Source: Crossaster papposus (taxonomy: Eukaryota > Echinodermata > Asteroidea > Velatida > Solasteridae). Taken from it: a stretch of DNA of 64,000 nucleotides. The stretch covers positions 402,501 to 466,500 of the forward strand of contig JBAIAA010000252.1 of assembly GCA_037893245.1 (NCBI GenBank). Direction: 5' to 3'. Within the stretch, counting starts at the first letter, position 1, and each line of letters begins with the position of its first letter. Made by a program: the position numbers and the translations under genes. Below the pieces are notes generated by a model that was given only the letters and a program-made list of their open reading frames with translations, had not been told where the DNA came from and made no database searches. Shown here piece after piece: positions 21,379 through 32,880 of the stretch.

Positions 21379-22538
21379 CATTAGCCTCTGTCATGACCTT
21401 TCTAAAAGGTCAACGCGCGGAAAATTGTCAAGATGGCGAACACGTGTGTCGTCAATGTCAGAACCTAATGGCTTACGACGAAGCTCTAAAGGCTGTGGCT
21501 ATTTCGGAAGAATAAACCGTAGGCATAAGGCTAAATGTCATCCAAAACCGTAAAACTACGAAAGAGAAAGAAACAGCAACTGAAAAAATGGTCAGTTGGT
21601 GAAAGTGTGCTGTGCTATACGTACGTGCGTAGCTATAGCTGTACTTCGACGTTTACATTGTTTATAAACAGTTAATGTTGGGCCGACTTTCCTGCAATGT
21701 TGCCAAACTTCTTTGTTGACAAACTGCAAATTCATTGTACCTTTACCATGTTAATGTTATTAATGCTTGCTATTTACCCTTAACAATTTAGGTGTAAACT
21801 TAGTCCGAAAAACAAACAAACGGTGGCGTCCAGAAAGTTTGGCACACAATCGACCGAGTATTCCCTAAGTCGTGGCGCAATTGAATAATTCTTGGAAAAT
21901 CCAAGTTTATATTTACGAACTTCTTTTTATAGTAAATGTCATTTATGACCCATGTAAGGTTTCAGTCAATAAAAGGGTGAAAGATATTAGATTTCACAGG
22001 CGTCTACATTAATGGGACGATATTTAAAACTGGTTCGTTTTGAAATTAACATTGCAGGATCAGGAATGTTGAGGTTTAACGTCCATATAGTAATTATGTA
22101 AACAAAGTGCTTGTGTGTAAAGCCCCAAATTTATATTTGTCCAATTATATGTCAAAAAAGAAAAAATTAAAATGCAAAAAGAATATTGCTTGTATGAATT
22201 GGCCACAGAATTTGTTTACTGTATGGCATTAAAATATATGGCATTAAAGCTTCAGTTCAGTGCCACTGGAACAAACAATCGGTTAAAATGTTGGGCTTAA
22301 CTGGTTTTCTAAGGAGCTTAAATACACGGCGGGTCTTTTCAAGTGCAGGAAAGCAAATCTAGTTTTATGATTGGCCATTTTTTTATTAAGTATTTTCCCG
22401 CAAAAGCTAACTATCTGTTGTCTTTCCTCCATGGTATAGCTAATTACGTCTTACGCGAGAGCTCGGAAGCCATATTGACAAATTTCCGCAAAACGCCCTC
22501 TTCGGTTGATTTTTGTCATTTCATGACAGAGGCTAATG
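21379..22538. mobile_element. 1.16-kb segment with inverted terminal repeats
   Basis: The perfect 18-nt repeat CATTAGCCTCTGTCATGA (21379-21396) is inverted at 22521-22538. A second matching block follows inside each end: GCGGAAAATTGTCAAGATGG on the left and GCGGAAATTTGTCAATATGG on the right strand complement. No target duplication is evident. The right end abuts the first unit of the 10-kb array. A short plus-strand frame at 21535-21675 begins with a Lys-rich stretch and WSVGESVLCYTY; it could be a captured or genuine first exon. Confidence 0.6.
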
Positions 22539-23849
22539 ATGACGTCATCGGGTATCATGTTACGTCACGTTAAAAAATCTCAGGAAGTACAAGTCTGATT
22601 GGATTCAAATTTAGATAAGCATTGCAAGTATTTCAGAATGTGCAACGTGTATGTAAACTATCATGCCATAATTGCATCGCCCAAGGTCATGTGACGTTTT
22701 ATGTAAACTATCATGCCATAATTGCATCATCGAAGGTCATGTGACGTCACATTAAAGGTGTAGTTTTTAAGACGCTCTATCTCTGGAAGTACAGGCCCGA
22801 TTTGGGTCGAACATAGTATGCAAGTATTCCAGAATTTGTTATAGACGAAAATTATGATGACATCACGATCGTCGGGTGTCATGTGAAGACACATGAAAGG
22901 TGTAGTTTTCCCCATAGGATTTGTCCACAATTTTTAAAACCATATATCTTTGGAACTTCGGTAAATCCGATCGACTTGAGACTTGGCATACATTTAGACA
23001 ATCACCCAGGGACGGTCCTAGAAGAAATTTGTCGCGATTACGTCACTCAAGGTCACGTGACGTCACATTAAAGGTGAAATTATCCCCATAGGTTTTGTAC
23101 ACGTTTTTCTTCAGACTATTGACTTTGACACTTCTGTAAATCCGATCGACTTGAGACTTAGCACAGACATCGACCACCATCCCCAGGATGGCCAAGAAAA
23201 AAATCATCACAATGACCTCGTCATGGGTCACGTGACGTCACATTTAAGGTGTAGTTTTTAAGACCCTCTATCTCTGGAAGTACAAGTCCGATTGGGGTCA
23301 AACTTGGTATGCAAGTAGTCAAGGGTGTGTTATAGACACACATTAAGATAACATCATGATGACTTCATCGTTGGTCATGTGACGTCTCATTAAAGGTTCA
23401 ATTTTCCCCATTGGTTTTGTACACGTTTTTATTCAGACTATTGAATTTGACACTTTGATCAATCCGATCGACTCGAGACGTAGCACACACCTCAACCACC
23501 ATCCCCAGGAGAACCAAGGAAAAATTTGTCATGATGACGTCATCGTGGGTCATGTGACGTCACATTAAAGGTGCAGTTTTTAGGACCCTCTATCTCTGGA
23601 AGTACAGGCCCGATTGGGGTTAAACTTGGTATGCAAGCATTCCAGGATGTGTTACAGACGAAAATTAAGATGACATCATGATGACATCATCGGGTGTCAT
23701 GTGACATCACATTAAGGGTGCAGTTTTTCCTATAGGATTTGTACATGTTTTTTTCAACCAATAATATTTTTGGCACTTCGGTAAATCCGATCGACTTCAG
23801 ACTTGGCACACACTTAGACCACCACACAAATAGTCAATTTTAAAAACCC

Positions 23850-23886
23850 GAAACAGCTCTGTGTTTGTCCACAAACACATGTCTAG
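23850..23886 (+). mobile_element. Helitron-like 3' terminus, copy 1
   Basis: GAAACAGCT, a 9-bp hairpin TGTGTTTGT-CC-ACAAACACA, three bases, then CTAG followed by T. This matches the canonical Helitron 3' end (hairpin just before CTRR, insertion before T). A T tract follows. Confidence 0.6.
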
Positions 23887-24398
23887 TTTTTTTTTTTTTT
23901 TTTTTCACTTTCAGACTTTTTCCCATAGGATTTGTACACGTTTTTTCAGCCAATACACTTTGACACTTTGGTAAATCCGATCGACTTGAGACTTGGCATA
24001 CACTTAGACAACCACCCAAGGACGGTCCTAGAAGAAATTCGTCGCGATTACGTCATTCAAGGTCACGTGACTTTGCGTTAAAGGTGAAATTTTCCCCATA
24101 GGTTTTGTACACGTTTTCCCTCAGACTATTGAATTTGACACTTTGGTAAATCCGACCGACTTGAAACTTGCCATATACTCAGAACACCACCACCCAATGT
24201 TTCTGAACAAAATTCAGCACGATTGCGTCATTCAAGGTCACGTGACGTCAAGTTAAAGGTTTAATTTGTCCCCCATAGGTTTTGTACACGTTTTTCTTTA
24301 GACTATTGACTTTGACACTTTCGTAAATTTGATCGACTTGAGACTTGGCACACACATAGACCACTACACGCACATATTGAAAATAATGTAAGACACTC

Positions 24399-24435
24399 GA
24401 AACAGCTCTGTGTTTGTTCACAAACACATGTCTAG
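24399..24435 (+). mobile_element. Helitron-like 3' terminus, copy 2
   Basis: Same structure as copy 1 with one change in the hairpin loop (TT for CC). A T tract follows CTAG. Confidence 0.55.
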
Positions 24436-25124
24436 TTTTTTTTTTTTTTTCTCCTTTTTCAGACTTTTCTCCATAGGATTTGCACACGTTTATTCAGACA
24501 ATACACTTTGACACTTTGGTAAATCCGATGGACTTGAGACTTGGCATACACTTAGACAACTACCCAAGGACGGTCCTAGAAGAAATTCGTCGCGATTACG
24601 TCATTCAAGGTCACGTGACTTTGCGTTAAAGGTGAAATTTTTCCCATAGGTTTTGTACACGTTTTTCTTCAGACTATTGAATTTGACACTTCGGTAAATT
24701 CGACCGACTTGAAACTTGGCATGCCCTTAGAACAACATCCCCAGATGTTCCTGAAAGAAATTAGGCACGATTGCTTCATTGAACGTCACGTGGCGTCACG
24801 TTAAAGGTGCACATTTTTCTCCCATTGGTTTTGTACACGTTTTTCTTTAGACTATTGACTTTGACACTTTAGTAAATCCGATCGACTTAAGACTTGGCAC
24901 ACACTTAGACCACCATCCACAGACAGTCCTAGAAAAAAAATCGGCACGATTACGTCATTCAAGGTCACGGGGCGTCACGTTAAACGTTCAATTTTTCCCC
25001 ATAGGTTTTGTACACGTTTTTCTTTAGACTGTTGACTTTGACACTTTCGTAAATTTGATCGACTTGAGACTTGGCACACACATAGACCACCACACACACA
25101 TATTGAAAGTAATGTAAGACACTC

Positions 25125-25161
25125 GAAACAGCTCTGTGTTTGTCCACAAACACATGTCTAG
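25125..25161 (+). mobile_element. Helitron-like 3' terminus, copy 3
   Basis: Hairpin and CTAG as in copy 1, followed not by a T tract but directly by an AGCTGTTTCGGC hairpin. Confidence 0.6.
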
Positions 25162-25162
25162 T

Positions 25163-25270
25163 TAGCTGTTTCGGCATTTCAGCCGAAACAGCTATTGTAA
25201 TCGTTAAAGTTTTTTTTATTCTTTTTTTTTTTTTTTTTAGCTGTTTCGGCATTTCGGCCGAAACAGCTTT
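25163..25270. repeat. Two copies of an AGCTGTTTCGGC hairpin
   Basis: AGCTGTTTCGGC and its complement GCCGAAACAGCT flank a 6-nt loop at about 25163-25193 and again at 25239-25269. Each is followed by GTTAAAGTTTTTT. A third, slightly changed copy is at 29450-29480. The stem shares GAAACAGCT with the terminus motif. Confidence 0.8.
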
Positions 25271-26145
25271 TGTTTTCGTTAAAGTTTTTTTTTTTCTTTT
25301 TTTTTTTTTTCTTTTTTTTTTTTTTTTTATTTGTCATTTTTCCCCATAGGATTTGTACACGTTTTTTCTGCCAATACACTTTGACACTTTGGTAAATCCG
25401 ATCGACTTGAAACTTGGCATACACTTAGACAACCACCCAAGAACGGTCCTAGAAGAAATTCAACGCGATTCCGTAATTCAAGGTCACGTGACGTCATGTT
25501 AAAGGTACAATTTGTCCCATAGGTTTTGTACACGTTTTTCTTCAAACTATTGACTTTGACACTTTAATGAATCCGTTCGACTTAAGACTTAGCATACACC
25601 TAGAACACCACCCACAGGTGGTCCTGGACGAAATTCGGCACGATTTGCGTTATTCAAGGTCACGTGACGTGACGTTAAAGGTGTACATTTTTCTCCCATA
25701 GGGTTTGTACACGTTTGTCTTCAGACTATTGACTTTGACACTTTCGTACATTTGATCGACTCGAGACTTAGCACACATCTCGACCACCATCCCCAGGAGG
25801 GCCAAGGGGAAAATCGTCATAATGACATCATCGTGGGTCATGTGACGTCACATTAAAGGTGCAGTTTTAAGGACCCTCTATCTTTGGAAATACAGGCCCG
25901 ATTGGGGTCAGGCTTGGTATGCAAGTATTCCAGGATGTGTTACAGACGAAAATTAAGATGACATCATGATGACATCATCGGGTGTCATGTGACGTCACAT
26001 TAAAGGTGCAATTTTCCCCATAGGATTTGTACACGATTTTTCCAACTAATATATCTTTGGCAATTGTGTAAATCCATCGACGTCAGACTTGGCACACACA
26101 TAGACCATCATCAGATACACATATAGAAAGTAATGTTAGACACCC

Positions 26146-26182
26146 GAAACAGCTCTGTGTTTGTCCACAAACACATGTCTAG
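26146..26182 (+). mobile_element. Helitron-like 3' terminus, copy 4
   Basis: Hairpin TGTGTTTGT/ACAAACACA, then TGT and CTAG followed by a T tract, as in copy 1. Confidence 0.6.
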
Positions 26183-27461
26183 TTTTTTTTTTTTTTTTTA
26201 TTTGTCATTTTTTCCCATAGGATTTGTACACGTTTTTTCTGCCAATACACTTTGACACTTTGGTAAATCCGATCGACTTGAAACTTGGCATACACTTAGA
26301 CAACCACCCAAGGACGGTCCTAGAAGAAATTCGTCGCGATTCCGTAATTCAAGGTCACGTGACGTCATGTTAAAGGTATACTTTTCCCCATAGGTTTTGT
26401 ACACGTTTTTCTTCAGACTGTTTAATTTGACAGTTTGGTGAATCCGATTGACTTGAAACTTAGCACACACCTCGACCACCATCCCCTGGAGGTCCAGGAG
26501 AAAAATCGTCATGATGACGTCATCGTGGGTCATGTGACGTTACACAAAATGTGCAGTTTTTAAGACCCTCTATCTCTGGAAGTACACGTCCGATTGGGGT
26601 CAAATTTGGTTTGCAAGTATTCGAGTATGTGTTATAGACGAAAATTAAGATGACGTAATTATGACATCATCGGGTGTCATGTGACGTCACATTAAAGGTT
26701 CAATTTTCTCCATAGGTTTTGTACACGTTTTTCTTCAAAGTATTGAATTTGACACTTCTGTCAATTCGATCGACTTGAGACTTAGCACAGACCTCGACCA
26801 CCATCCTTAGGAGGGTCAAGAACAAAATAATCAAGATGACGTCATCGGGGGTCACGTGACGTCACATTAAAGGTGTAGTTTTTAAGACCGTCTAACTCTG
26901 AAAGTACAAGTCCGGTTGGGGTCAAACTTGGTTTGCAAGTATTCGAGGATGTGTTATAGACAAAAAATAGGATGACGTAATTATGACATCATCGGGTGTC
27001 ATGTGACGTCACATTAAAGGTTCAGTTTTCTCCATAGGTTTTGTACACGTTTTTCTTCAGACTATTGAATTTGACAATTTGGTAAATCCGATCGACTTCG
27101 GACTTGGCACACACCTCGACCACCATACCCAGGAGGGCCAAGGGGGAAATCGTCAGGATGACGTCATCGTGGGTCATATGACGTCACATTAAAGGGGCAG
27201 ATTTTAGGACCCTCTATCTCTGGAAGTACATGTCTGATTGGGGCCAAACTTGGTATGCAAGTATTCCAGAATGTTTAATAGACGAAAATTAAGATGACAT
27301 CATGATGACATCATCGGGTGTCATGTGACGTCACTTTAAAGGTGCAGTTTTTCCCATAGGATTTGTACACGTATTTTTCAACTTATATATCTTGGGAAAA
27401 TTGACAAATTCAATCGATTTTAGACTTGGCACACACATAATGAAAGTTATCTTAGACATCC

Positions 27462-27498
27462 GAAACAGCTCTGTGTTTGTCCACAAACACATGTCTAG
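27462..27498 (+). mobile_element. Helitron-like 3' terminus, copy 5
   Basis: Same structure as copy 1. It marks the left limit of the 2.56-kb duplicated block. Confidence 0.6.
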
Positions 27499-29412
27499 TT
27501 TTTTTTTTTTTTCCTGTTTCAGACTTTTTCCCATAGGATTTGTACACGTTTCGTTCAGCCAATACACTTTGACACTTTGGTAAATCCGATCGACTTGAAA
27601 CTTGGCATACAATAAGAACACCACCCACGGATGGTCCTAGAAGAAATTTGTCGCGATTACGTCATTCATGGTCACGTGACGTCACGTTAAAGGTGCAATT
27701 TTTCCCCATAGGTTTTGTACACGTTTTCATCCAGACTATTGACTTTGACACTTTAGTGAATCCGATTGACCTAAAAGTTAGCAAACACCTCAACCACCAT
27801 CCTCAGAAGGGTCAATATGAAAATCGCCATGATGACGTCATCGGGGGTCATGTGACGTCACATTAAAGGTTCAGTTTTTAGGACCCCCTATCTCTGGAAG
27901 TACAAGTCCGATTAGTGTCAAACTTGGTATACAGGTATTCCGGGATGTGTTATATACGAAAATTAAGGTGACGTCATAATGATGTCATAACGACGTCATG
28001 TGACGTCACATTAAAGGTGTAGTTTTCCCCATAAGATTTGTACACGTTTTTTCACCCGATATATATTTGGCACTTTGGTAAATCCGATCGACTTCAGACT
28101 TGGCTAGCTACTCTTAGCATACTACCCATGGATGATTCTAGAAGAAATTCGTCACGATTACGTCATTCATGATCACGTGACGTCACGTTAAAGGTGCAAT
28201 TTTCCCCCATAGGTTTTGTACACGTTTTCATCCAGACTATTGACTTTGACACTTTAGTAAATCCGATTGACCTAAAAGTTAGCACACACCTCAACCACCA
28301 TCCTCAGAAGGGCCAATATGAAAATCGCCATGATGACGTCATCGGGGGTCATGTGACGTCACATTAAAGGTTCAGTTCTTAGGACCCTCTATCTCTGGAA
28401 GTACAAGTCCGATTAGTGTCAAACTTGGTATACAGGTATTCCGGGATGTGTTATATACGAAAATTAAGGTGACGTCATAATGACGTCATAACGACGTCAT
28501 GTGACGTCACATTAAAGGTGTAGTTTTCCCCATAAGATTTGTACACGTTTTTTCACCCGATATATATTTGGCACTTTGGTAAATCCGATCGACTTCAGAC
28601 TTGGCTAGCTACTCTTAGCATACTACCCACAGATGATTCTAGAAGAAATTCGTCACGATTACGTCATTCGTGGTCACGTGACATCACGTTAAAGGTGCAG
28701 TTTTTTCCCCATAGGTTTTGTACACGTTTTTCTTCAGACTATTGACTTTGACACTTTGGTAAATCCGATCGACTTCCGACTTAGCACACACTTCGATCAC
28801 CATCCCCAGGAGGGCCAAGATAAAAATCGTCATGATGACGTCTTCGTGGGTCATGTGACGTCACATTAAAGGTGCATTTTTTTGGACCCTCTATCTCTGG
28901 AAGTACAGGTCCAATTGTGCTCAAACGTGGTTTACAGGTATTCCGGGATATGCTATAGATATAAATGGAGGTGATGGCATGATGACGTCATCGGGTGTAA
29001 TGTGGCGTCACCTTAAAGGTGTAGTTGTTAAGACCCTCTATCTCTAGAAGTACAGGTCCGATTGGGGTCAAACTTGGTATGCACGTATTCCGGGATGTGT
29101 TATAGGTATACATTGAGCTGACGTAATGATAACGACATCGGGTGTCATGTGACGTCACATTAAAGATGAGTTTTCAAGACCATCTATCTCTGAAAGTACA
29201 AGTCCGATTTGGGTCAAACTTGGTACACAAGTATTTCGGGATGTGTTATAGGTATTAATTGGGGTCACGTCATGATTATGTCATCGGGTGTAATGAGATG
29301 TCACATTAAAGGTGTATTTGTTATAGTTTTAGATGAATGTTTTTGTCATTTTTGTCACATTTGTTATCAATAAAAGTATGTTGTGATGGTGTCATAGAAT
29401 CATTTAACACTG

Positions 29413-29448
29413 CCGAAACAGCTAGTGTTTGTCCACAAACACATCTAG
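29413..29448 (+). mobile_element. Helitron-like 3' terminus, copy 6 (variant)
   Basis: A shortened version: the hairpin is retained, but one base rather than three separates it from CTAG. It is followed by an AGCTGTTTCGGT hairpin like that after copy 3. Confidence 0.5.
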
Positions 29449-30016
29449 TTAGCTGTTTCGGTTTTTCACCGAAACAGCTTTTGTTTTCGTTAAAGTTTTT
29501 TTTTTTTTTCTTTTTTTTTTTTTCCACTTTCAGACTTTTTCCCATAGGATTTGTACACGTTTTTTCAGCCAATACACTTTGACACTTTGGTAAATCCGAT
29601 CGACTTGAGACTTGGCATACATTTAGACAACCACCCAAGGACGGTCCTAGAAGAAATTCGTCGCGATTACGTCACTCAAGGTCACGTGACTTTGCGTTAA
29701 AGGTTAAATTTTCCCCATAGGTTTTGTACACGTTTTTCTTCACACTATTGACTTCGACACTTTGGTACATCCGATCGACTTGAAACTTGGCATACACTTA
29801 GAACATCACCCACAGATGGTCTTGGAAGAAATTCGGCACGATTGCGTCATTCAAGGTCACGTAACGTCACGTTAAAGTTTCAATTTCCCCCCCATAGGTT
29901 TTGTACACGTTTTTCTTTAGGCTATTGACTTTGACACTTTAATAAATCCGATCGACTTGAGACTTGGCACACACATAAGACCACCGCACACATTTTGAAA
30001 GTAATTTTAGACACTC

Positions 30017-30053
30017 GAAACAGCTCTGTGTTTGTCCACAAACACATGTCTAG
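30017..30053 (+). mobile_element. Helitron-like 3' terminus, copy 7
   Basis: Same structure as copy 1, 2,555 bp after copy 5; it closes the first 2.56-kb block. Confidence 0.6.
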
Positions 30054-32416
30054 TTTTTTTTTTGTTTTTTTCCACTTTCAGACTTTTTCTCATAGGATTT
30101 GTACACGTTTCGTTCAGCCAATACACTTTGACACTTTGGTAGATCCGATCGACTTTAGACTTGGCATACATTTAGACAACCACACAAGGACGGTCCTAGA
30201 AGAAATTCGTCGCGATTACGTCATTCATGGTCACGTGACGTCACGTTAAAGGTGCAATTTTTCCCCATAGGTTTTGTACACGTTTTCATCCAGACTATTG
30301 ACTTTGACACTTTAGTAAATCCGATTGACCTAAAAGTTAGCACACACCTCAACCACCATCCTCAGAAGGGCCAATATGAAAATCGCCATGATGACGTCAT
30401 CGGGGGTCATGTGACGTCACATTAAAGGTTCAGTTTTTAGGAGCCTCTAACTCTGGAAGTACAAGTCCGATTAGTGTCAAACTTGGTATACAGGTATTCC
30501 GGGATGTGTTATATACGAAAATTAAGGTGACGTCGTAATGACGTCATAACGACGTCATGTGACGTCACATTAAAGGTGTAGTTTTCCCCATACGATTTGT
30601 ACACGTTTTTTCACCCGATATATATTTGGCACTTTGGTAAATCCGATCGACTTCAGACTTGGCTAGCTACTCTTAGCATACTACCCACGGATGATTCTAG
30701 AAGAAATTCGTCACGATTACGTCATTCATGGTCACGTGACGTCACGTTAAAGGTTCAGTTTTCCCCCTTAGGTTTTGTACACGTTTTCATCAAGACTATT
30801 GACTTCGACACTTTAGTAAATCCGATTGACCTAAAAGTTAGCGCACACCTCAACCACCATCCTCAGAAGGGCCAATATGAAAATCGCCATGATGACGTCA
30901 TCGGGGGTCATGTGACGTCACATTAAAGGTCAGTTTTTAGGACCCTCTATCTCTGGAAGTACAAGTCCGATTAGTGTCAAACTTGGTATACAGGTATTCC
31001 GGGATGTGTTATATACGAAAATTAAGGTGACGTCATAATGACGTCATAACGACGTCGTGTGACGTCACATTAAAGGTGTAGTTTTCCCCATAAGATTTGT
31101 ACACGTTTTTTCACCCGATATATATTTGGCACTTTGGTAAATCCGATCGACTTCAGACTTGGCTAGCTACTCTTAGCATACTACCCACGGATGATTCTAG
31201 AATAAATTCGTCACGATTACGTCATTCGTGGTCACGTGACATCACGTTAAAGGTGCATTTTTTTTCCCATAGGTTTTGTACACGTTTTTCTTCAGACTAT
31301 TGACTTTGACACTTTGGTAAATCCGATCGACTTCCGACTTAGCACACACTTCGATCGCCATCCCCAGGAGGGCCAAGATAAAAATCGTCATTATGACGTC
31401 TTCGTGGGTCATGTGACGTCACATTAAAGGTGCATTTTTTTGGACCCTCTATCTCTGGAAGTACAGGTCCGATTGTGCTCAAACTTGGTTTACAGGTATT
31501 CCGGGATGTGCTATAAATATAAATGGAGGTGATGGCATGATGACGTCATCGGGTGTAATGTGGCGTCACCTTAAAGGTGTAGTTGTTAAGACCCTCTATC
31601 TCTAGAAGTACAGGTCCGATTGGGGTCAAACTTGGTATGCACGTATTCCGGGATGTGTTATAGGTATACATTGAGCTGACGTAATGATAACGACATCGGG
31701 TGTCATGTGACGTCACATTAAAGGTGAGTTTTCAAGACCATCTATCTCTGAAAGTACAAGTCCGATTTGGGTCAACATTGATACGCAAGTATTTCGGGAT
31801 GTGTTATAGGTATTAATTGGGGTCACGTCATGATTATGTCATCGGGTGTAATGAGATGTCACATTAAAGGTGTATTTGTTATAGTTTTAGATGAATGTTT
31901 TTGTCATTTTTGTCACTTTCAGACTTTTTCCCATAGGATTTGTACACGTTTTTTCAGCCAATACACTTTGACACTTTGATAAATCCGATCGACTTGAGAC
32001 TTGGTATGCATTTAGACAACCACCCAAAGACGGTCCTAGAAGAAATTCGTCGCGATTACGTCATTCAAGGTCACGTGACTTCGCGTCAAAGTTGAAATTT
32101 TCCCCATAGGTTTTGTACACGTTTTTCTTCAGACTATTGACTTTGGCACTTTGGTAAATCCGATCGACTTGAAACTTGGCATACCTTTAGAACATCACTC
32201 ACAGATGGTTCTGGAAGAAATTCGGCACGATTGCGTCATTCAAGGTCATGTGACGTCACGTTAAAGGTTCAATTTGGCCCCCATAGGTTTTGTACACGTT
32301 TTTCTTTAGACTATTGACTTTGACACTTTCTTAAATTTAATCGACTTGAGACTTTGCACACACATAGACCACCACACACACATATTGAAAATAATGTAAG
32401 ACACTCGAAACAGCTC

Positions 32417-32453
32417 TGTGTTTGTCCACAAACACATGTCTAGTTAGTCTTTG
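32417..32453 (+). mobile_element. Helitron-like 3' terminus, copy 8 (end of the array)
   Basis: Same structure as copy 1. CTAG is followed by T and then unique sequence, so this is the true right edge of the array and agrees with a Helitron 3' insertion boundary. Confidence 0.65.
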
Positions 32454-32639
32454 TGATGATTATTTGATTAAAGAAAACATATAGCATTGCCTATGGGGGA
32501 ACTTGCCCAAGAAAAACAATCGTAGTAATACAAACTGTATAGAAACTGCTTCCCTATAGCTGTTATTCCCGATGATACTTTGACATACTTCCTCTGTACC
32601 TTCGATCACCGCCTTGTTTACACAGGTGAACTTCATAAA

Positions 32640-32880
32640 GACGAATCAAATTTGTTTTCGTAAACGCTATCGTCGGCAGTTGACAATCTGATTCTCCGAC
32701 TTGCCCAACCTCACATTGCCAATACTCTGGACCTTTCACTATTACTCTTAGAACCAAACTATTTGATAGTCAGGTTCCGTGAGAAAAGGTCCAGGGTATT
32801 GCCAATATCAGGCTGGGTAAGTCGGGTAATCAGATCGGCAACTGCCGTAACGACAGCCACTGCGTTTCGTGAAACGTATA
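32640..32880. mobile_element. MITE/foldback with 80-bp inverted arms
   Basis: Arms at about 32661-32740 and 32779-32862 are inverted copies separated by about 40 bp. Matching blocks include GGCAGTTG, AATCTGATT, CCGACTT, ATTGCCAATA and CTGGACCTTTTC. No coding capacity. Confidence 0.75.

Larger units (their letters stand above)
27530..31905 (+). repeat. Higher-order duplication with 2,558-bp offset
   Basis: The segment 27530-29345 recurs at about 30090-31905 with near-identical sequence. Junctions at 27685, 28187, 28687 and 29302 correspond to 30243, 30746, 31244 and 31861, a constant offset of 2557-2559 bp. Inside each copy a 500-bp sub-block is itself doubled (marker TTGGCTAGCTACTCTTAGCA at about 28100, 28600, 30660 and 31160). 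This is a recent tandem duplication within the array. Confidence 0.85.
22539..32453 (+). repeat. 10-kb array of about 50 alternating 147/178-bp units
   Basis: The unit junction GTGACGTCACRTTAAAGGTG recurs about 50 times. Spacing falls into two classes: about 145-150 bp (CTCTATCTCTGGAAGTAC type) and about 175-180 bp (CCATAGGTTTTGTACACG, then AAATCCGATCGACTT). Most units hold one or two perfect TGACGTCA palindromes, and many long units hold GTCACGTGAC. Blocks are separated by T-rich tracts after GAAACAGCT...CTAG motifs. All frames through the array, including Lys-rich ones over T tracts, are chance. The array is best explained as head-to-tail non-autonomous Helitron-like copies carrying internal tandem repeats. 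Confidence 0.9.

Noticed and set aside
22539-32453. Many 60-110 codon frames and a CRISPR-like appearance in the array
   Set aside because: The frames repeat with the tandem units or cross T tracts, and contain stops in sibling units. The units are contiguous tandem repeats, not short repeats with unique spacers.
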